This document shows positions 31,080-33,458 of a stretch of 33,458 nucleotides of DNA, in pieces. Source of the stretch: UBA8886 sp963578705 (GTDB lineage Archaea; Thermoplasmatota; Poseidoniia; MGIII; CG-Epi1); the NCBI GenBank assembly GCA_963578705.1, contig CAUZDT010000006.1:1-33458 (forward strand), in the 5' to 3' direction. Numbering within the stretch: position 1 is the stretch's first letter; each line of letters begins with the position of its first letter. The position numbers and the translations under genes were made by a program. The notes under the pieces were generated by a model that was not told the DNA's origin, searched no databases, and worked only from the letters and a program-made list of their open reading frames with translations.

Positions 31080-31717
31080 CGCAACCCGGGCCGCTGGAGC
31101 ACCGCGGCGCCGAGGCGGTCGTCACGGCTGTCGAGTGGCACGGCCGCCCCGCGGTCGTGAAGCACCGCAATCGCCGCAGCTACCGCCACCCCGACCTGGA
31201 GACGCGGCTGGTGGTGGAGAGGCTGCGCGCCGAGGCGCGGCTGCTCGAGCGCGCAGCCGAGGCGGGGCTGCCGGTGCCCGCGCTCTACGCGGTCGACCCC
31301 GCCGCGGCGACGTTGGTTATGGCGCGGCTCCCGGGCGAGACGCTCGAGCGGGCGCTGCGCGCTCCCGACGGCGCGCGCTGGCTGCCGCAGCTCGGCGAAC
31401 TACTGGCGCGCATCCATGCGGCGGGCATTGTCCACGGCGACCCGACCACTAGCAATTTTATCGCGGCCGACGGCGAGCCCGGCGCGAACGCCGGGCTCGC
31501 CGTCATTGACTTCGGGCTTGGCGCCGCGAGCGACGACGACGAGCAGCGCGCGACCGACTTGCGGGTAATGCTCGAATCGCTCGAGGCGCACCACCCCGAG
31601 CTCACGGCGCGCGAGCCGCTGCTCGCGGCTTACGGTGCGTGGGACGGCGCCGCCGGCGTGCTGGAGCGGCTGGCGGCGTTAGAGCAACGCGGGCGCTACA
31701 ATCTCGTGCGCGGATAA
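31070..31717 (+). CDS. bud32: KEOPS kinase/ATPase Bud32
   Basis: Bud32 is a small protein-kinase-fold ATPase that binds and activates Kae1. The 215-aa product has the ATP lysine in AVVKHRNRRSYRHPDLE (K31), the catalytic loop HGDPTTSNF (D124, N129) and the DFG segment VIDFGLG (D147). The usual sequence is HGDLTTSN; here the Leu is Pro. RYNLVRG at the C-terminus is typical of the tail. The ATG overlaps the end of kae1 by 10 nt, with GAGGTGA just upstream. A hairpin and T-run directly follow the stop. Confidence 0.93.
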   Translation: MALAQPGPLEHRGAEAVVTAVEWHGRPAVVKHRNRRSYRHPDLETRLVVERLRAEARLLERAAEAGLPVPALYAVDPAAATLVMARLPGETLERALRAPDGARWLPQLGELLARIHAAGIVHGDPTTSNFIAADGEPGANAGLAVIDFGLGAASDDDEQRATDLRVMLESLEAHHPELTAREPLLAAYGAWDGAAGVLERLAALEQRGRYNLVRG

Positions 31718-31718
31718 T

Positions 31719-31760
31719 CCACCTTCTTACCTTTCCGTGAAAAGGTGGGACACGATTTTT
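31719..31760 (+). terminator. Hairpin plus T-run after bud32
   Basis: CCACCTT (31719-31725) can pair with AAGGTGG (31742-31748), or the inner ACCTTT (31729-31734) with AAAGGT (31741-31746) around a 6-nt loop. A TTTTT run at 31756-31760 follows. It lies 2 nt past the bud32 stop. Archaeal termination mainly needs the T-run; the hairpin may protect the 3' end. Confidence 0.6.
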
Positions 31761-31785
31761 ATTGCCAACACGTTTTGCCGTTAAC

Positions 31786-31793
31786 TTTAAATA
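31786..31793 (+). promoter_or_regulatory. Strong TATA box in the bud32-propeller gap
   Basis: TTTAAATA followed by TAAT is the best box A match in the window. It predicts transcription starting near 31814-31818, too far upstream to be the only promoter of the 31971 gene unless that gene has a leader of about 155 nt. It may instead start a small transcript (31818-31926). Confidence 0.6.
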
Positions 31794-31817
31794 TAATCAG
31801 TTATACTTGTCACGTCC

Positions 31818-31895
31818 GTGATTGGTTACCTGAAATTCCTTGTCCTCGCGTTGCCCTGGGAGTTTTTCCTGTTGCCATTCATCTTCGGCCACTGA
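31818..31895 (+). CDS. Possible 25-residue hydrophobic leaderless peptide
   Basis: GTG 31818 opens a frame of 25 codons ending in TGA at 31893-31895. The peptide starts MIGYLKFLVLALPWEF and ends LLPFIFGH: one lysine and otherwise mostly large hydrophobic residues, like a single membrane helix. The GTG is about 27-28 nt after the centre of a strong TATA box, which is the spacing of leaderless genes here, and a hairpin with a T-run begins 8 nt after the stop. The transcript could instead be a non-coding RNA; the GTGATTG and CTGA words only loosely resemble C and D boxes. Confidence 0.35.
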   Translation: MIGYLKFLVLALPWEFFLLPFIFGH

Positions 31896-31902
31896 ACTTT
31901 TT

Positions 31903-31926
31903 GCGCTGCCGCAGCGCCGCAATTTT
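31903..31926 (+). terminator. Hairpin and short T-run ending the small transcription unit
   Basis: GCGCTG (31903-31908) pairs with CAGCGC (31912-31917) around CCG, followed by CGCAATTTT. A TTTTT run also precedes it at 31898-31902. It could terminate a transcript begun at the TATA box at 31786, leaving the following gene to its own weak promoter (CCGTTAAG near 31939-31946). Confidence 0.4.
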
Positions 31927-31970
31927 GCGCTTGACGAACCGTTAAGAAGCGCGACGGCTCCGCCGGCCGC

Positions 31971-33458
31971 ATGGCGAGCGGCGCAGACGCGAAAGGCAGT
32001 CGGGCGCACCGCACCGCCGGCGCAAGCCTGCTACTGTTCGTCGCGCTGGCGTGCCTCGCGCTCGGGGCCAGCGGTGAGAAGGCGCCGGAGTGGGAATACA
32101 TCCTGTCGAGCCCGGCAACCGACATCGAGCTCTCCAACGACGGCGTCAACCTCTCGGCGGGCTGGGGCAACCGGCTCGGCTGGTTCTACACCAACTCGTC
32201 GGTGCCGCTGAAGAACTTCCAGCGCGACGCGGCGGGGCCAATGGCGCTCTCGTCGGACGGCAAGTACCTTTTCGCCGCCGGCGAGGGCAATGACGGCGGG
32301 CAGAAGCTGACGCTGTGGGAAGAGCGCACCATGGAGTGGAACCCGCCTTACGGGACGGCGTTGACCATCACCGATGTCGACGCCTCGGCCGACGGCAGCT
32401 ACCTCGTGGCGGGCGACTACAACGGCAACCTCTACGTCTTCCGCCGGCAATCGAGCACCCCCATTTGGATCGCTTCGCTGGGCGAGATTGGCGTGCTGCA
32501 GGTGGCGATTTCTCCCGACGGGACGTGGGTCGCGGCGGGGACGCAGACTGGCGAAATCCACCTCTACGAGCGCTCCTCGGGCAACGAGTTGTGGGCCTAC
32601 AACAGCGCGCCGCGGGTCTACGACCTTGAGTTCGCGCGCGAGGCGCCGCTGCTGGCGGTCGCGTCGGGCTCCGCCAGCTCGGGCATGCTCTACCTTTTCT
32701 CCAACGCCAGCAGCGAGCCGCTGGTCGAATATCCCATTGGGGCGGCGTTCACGAGCGTCGCGGTCCACCGCAACGGCAGCTGGCTGGCGGGTGGCGCCGA
32801 CGATGGCAAGGTCTACCTGATTTCGGCGCAGACCGGCCTCCCTGAATGGAGCTACAGCCTCGGCAGCTCGGTCGACGACATCGCCGCCAACGGGGTCGGG
32901 ACGCACCTGCTGGCGGGCGGTGGCAACAAGCTGCTGGCACTGCTCGCGGTGGCCGACGGCGTGCCGCTCTGGACCGTGACGGTTGAGGACCCCATCACCT
33001 GCGTCGCCGCCTCATGGCGCGGTGAATACCTCGCGGTGGGGCAGGAGGACCGGCTGGCGCTCTTCTACGAAGAGGCGCTCGACAACCAGCCGCCCAACGC
33101 CACCATTGTAGGGATATCGCCGTTGACCGCGATGCCGGGCTGGAACGTCACCTTCAGCGGCAGCGGCGAGGACCAGGACGGCACGGTGGCGGACTACTCC
33201 TGGCGCTCGTCGCGCGACGGCTGGCTCTCCGACGAGACGCAGTTCAACGTCTCGTGGCTCTCGGAGGGCTACCACACCATCTTCCTGAAAGTGCAGGACA
33301 ACGACGGTCTCTGGGGCGCCGAGGTCTCGACTGAGGTCGCGATTGGCGACTTCCCGACCGCGACGCTCGAGCCAGTCATCCCCTGCCCCGGGGCGGGCGA
33401 TTGCGTCGTCAACCTGGGCGACGCGGTCACCTTCACCGGCAGCGGGACGCCGCTCACC
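31971..33458 (+). CDS. Secreted beta-propeller protein with PKD domain, 3' end outside window
   Basis: The first 496 codons are visible and the frame is open to the window edge. A signal peptide covers about residues 1-35 (hydrophobic LLLFVALACLALGASG). The next ~330 residues are a WD40/PQQ-like propeller made of repeats ending in patterns such as 'DASADGSYLVAGDYNGNLYVF', 'ISPDGTWVAAGTQTGEIHLYE' and 'VHRNGSWLAGGADDGKVYLI'. From about residue 378 (QPPNATIVGISPLTAMPGWNVTFSGSG) a PKD domain follows, with the SWRSSRDGWLSDE style core, and a second seems to begin at about 463. It is likely a cell-surface binding protein. ATG 31971 is about 28 nt after a weak TATA-like CCGTTAAG. Confidence 0.85.
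   Translation, partial: MASGADAKGSRAHRTAGASLLLFVALACLALGASGEKAPEWEYILSSPATDIELSNDGVNLSAGWGNRLGWFYTNSSVPLKNFQRDAAGPMALSSDGKYLFAAGEGNDGGQKLTLWEERTMEWNPPYGTALTITDVDASADGSYLVAGDYNGNLYVFRRQSSTPIWIASLGEIGVLQVAISPDGTWVAAGTQTGEIHLYERSSGNELWAYNSAPRVYDLEFAREAPLLAVASGSASSGMLYLFSNASSEPLVEYPIGAAFTSVAVHRNGSWLAGGADDGKVYLISAQTGLPEWSYSLGSSVDDIAANGVGTHLLAGGGNKLLALLAVADGVPLWTVTVEDPITCVAASWRGEYLAVGQEDRLALFYEEALDNQPPNATIVGISPLTAMPGWNVTFSGSGEDQDGTVADYSWRSSRDGWLSDETQFNVSWLSEGYHTIFLKVQDNDGLWGAEVSTEVAIGDFPTATLEPVIPCPGAGDCVVNLGDAVTFTGSGTPLT

Noticed and set aside
31818..31895. Box C/D guide RNA in the bud32-propeller gap
   Set aside because: GTGATTG is an imperfect C box, and the CTGA words are wrongly spaced (5 nt and about 67 nt) for a standard archaeal C/D RNA.

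Overview
The window looks like a piece of an archaeal chromosome, most likely Thermoplasmatota of the marine group II/III kind. The archaeal assignment rests on small-subunit primase PriS, eL21, eL41, RpoF/Rpb4, Pus10, Kae1 and Bud32, geranylgeranyl reductase, archaeal-type AsnRS and PheT, and TATA boxes placed for leaderless mRNAs. The lineage is inference, from the DnaK/GrpE system, the ATP-type PEP carboxykinase and the very large NEW3/CARDB-type surface protein. The DNA is GC-rich by eye, so long antisense reading frames are common and have been left out. I see no CRISPR array, insertion sequence or phage gene.

Layout. 1-2023 (minus): 5' part of dnaK, grpE with a palindromic promoter region, and a two-TM protein. 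2097-6101: an aminotransferase, a small AbrB-like protein, malate dehydrogenase and, convergent to it, ATP-PEPCK. 6164-6978: tRNA-Val(UAC) whose gene overlaps the only usable start codons of ksgA. 11338-6984 (minus): a tightly overlapped operon eL41 - pheT - unknown 131-aa protein - priS - rnhB - SCP2 protein. 11376-14643: zinc-ribbon protein, LysE-type exporter, asnS, and a HEAT-repeat protein with two short C-terminal repeat modules. 14703-18040 (plus): glycerophosphodiester phosphodiesterase, pus10, rpl21e, rpoF (with an unusual zinc-knuckle insertion) and a DUF655 gene. 18044-20399 (minus): lipoprotein, FolC-like ligase and a ribbon-helix-helix regulator with a palindromic operator. 20473-30099: surface-protein region with a 2003-codon gene (NEW3/CARDB repeats, one TM, cytoplasmic ubiquitin-like tail), geranylgeranyl reductase coupled to it by a GTGA overlap, and two single-pass surface proteins. 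30096-31717: kae1 and bud32 of KEOPS. 31718-31970: a terminator, a strong TATA box, a possible 25-codon leaderless ORF and a second hairpin. 31971-end: secreted beta-propeller/PKD protein, cut by the window edge.

Themes. Housekeeping information-processing genes (tRNA charging, rRNA and tRNA modification, primase, RNase HII, ribosomal proteins, RNAP subunit) are packed with 4-nt start/stop overlaps (ATGA, GTGA, TTGA). They alternate with envelope genes. Malate dehydrogenase and PEPCK sit tail to tail and catalyse consecutive oxaloacetate steps. The points most worth a second look are the RpoF insertion, the tRNA/ksgA overlap, the ubiquitin-like tail of the giant surface protein, the grpE promoter palindromes and the small transcription unit near 31.8 kb.
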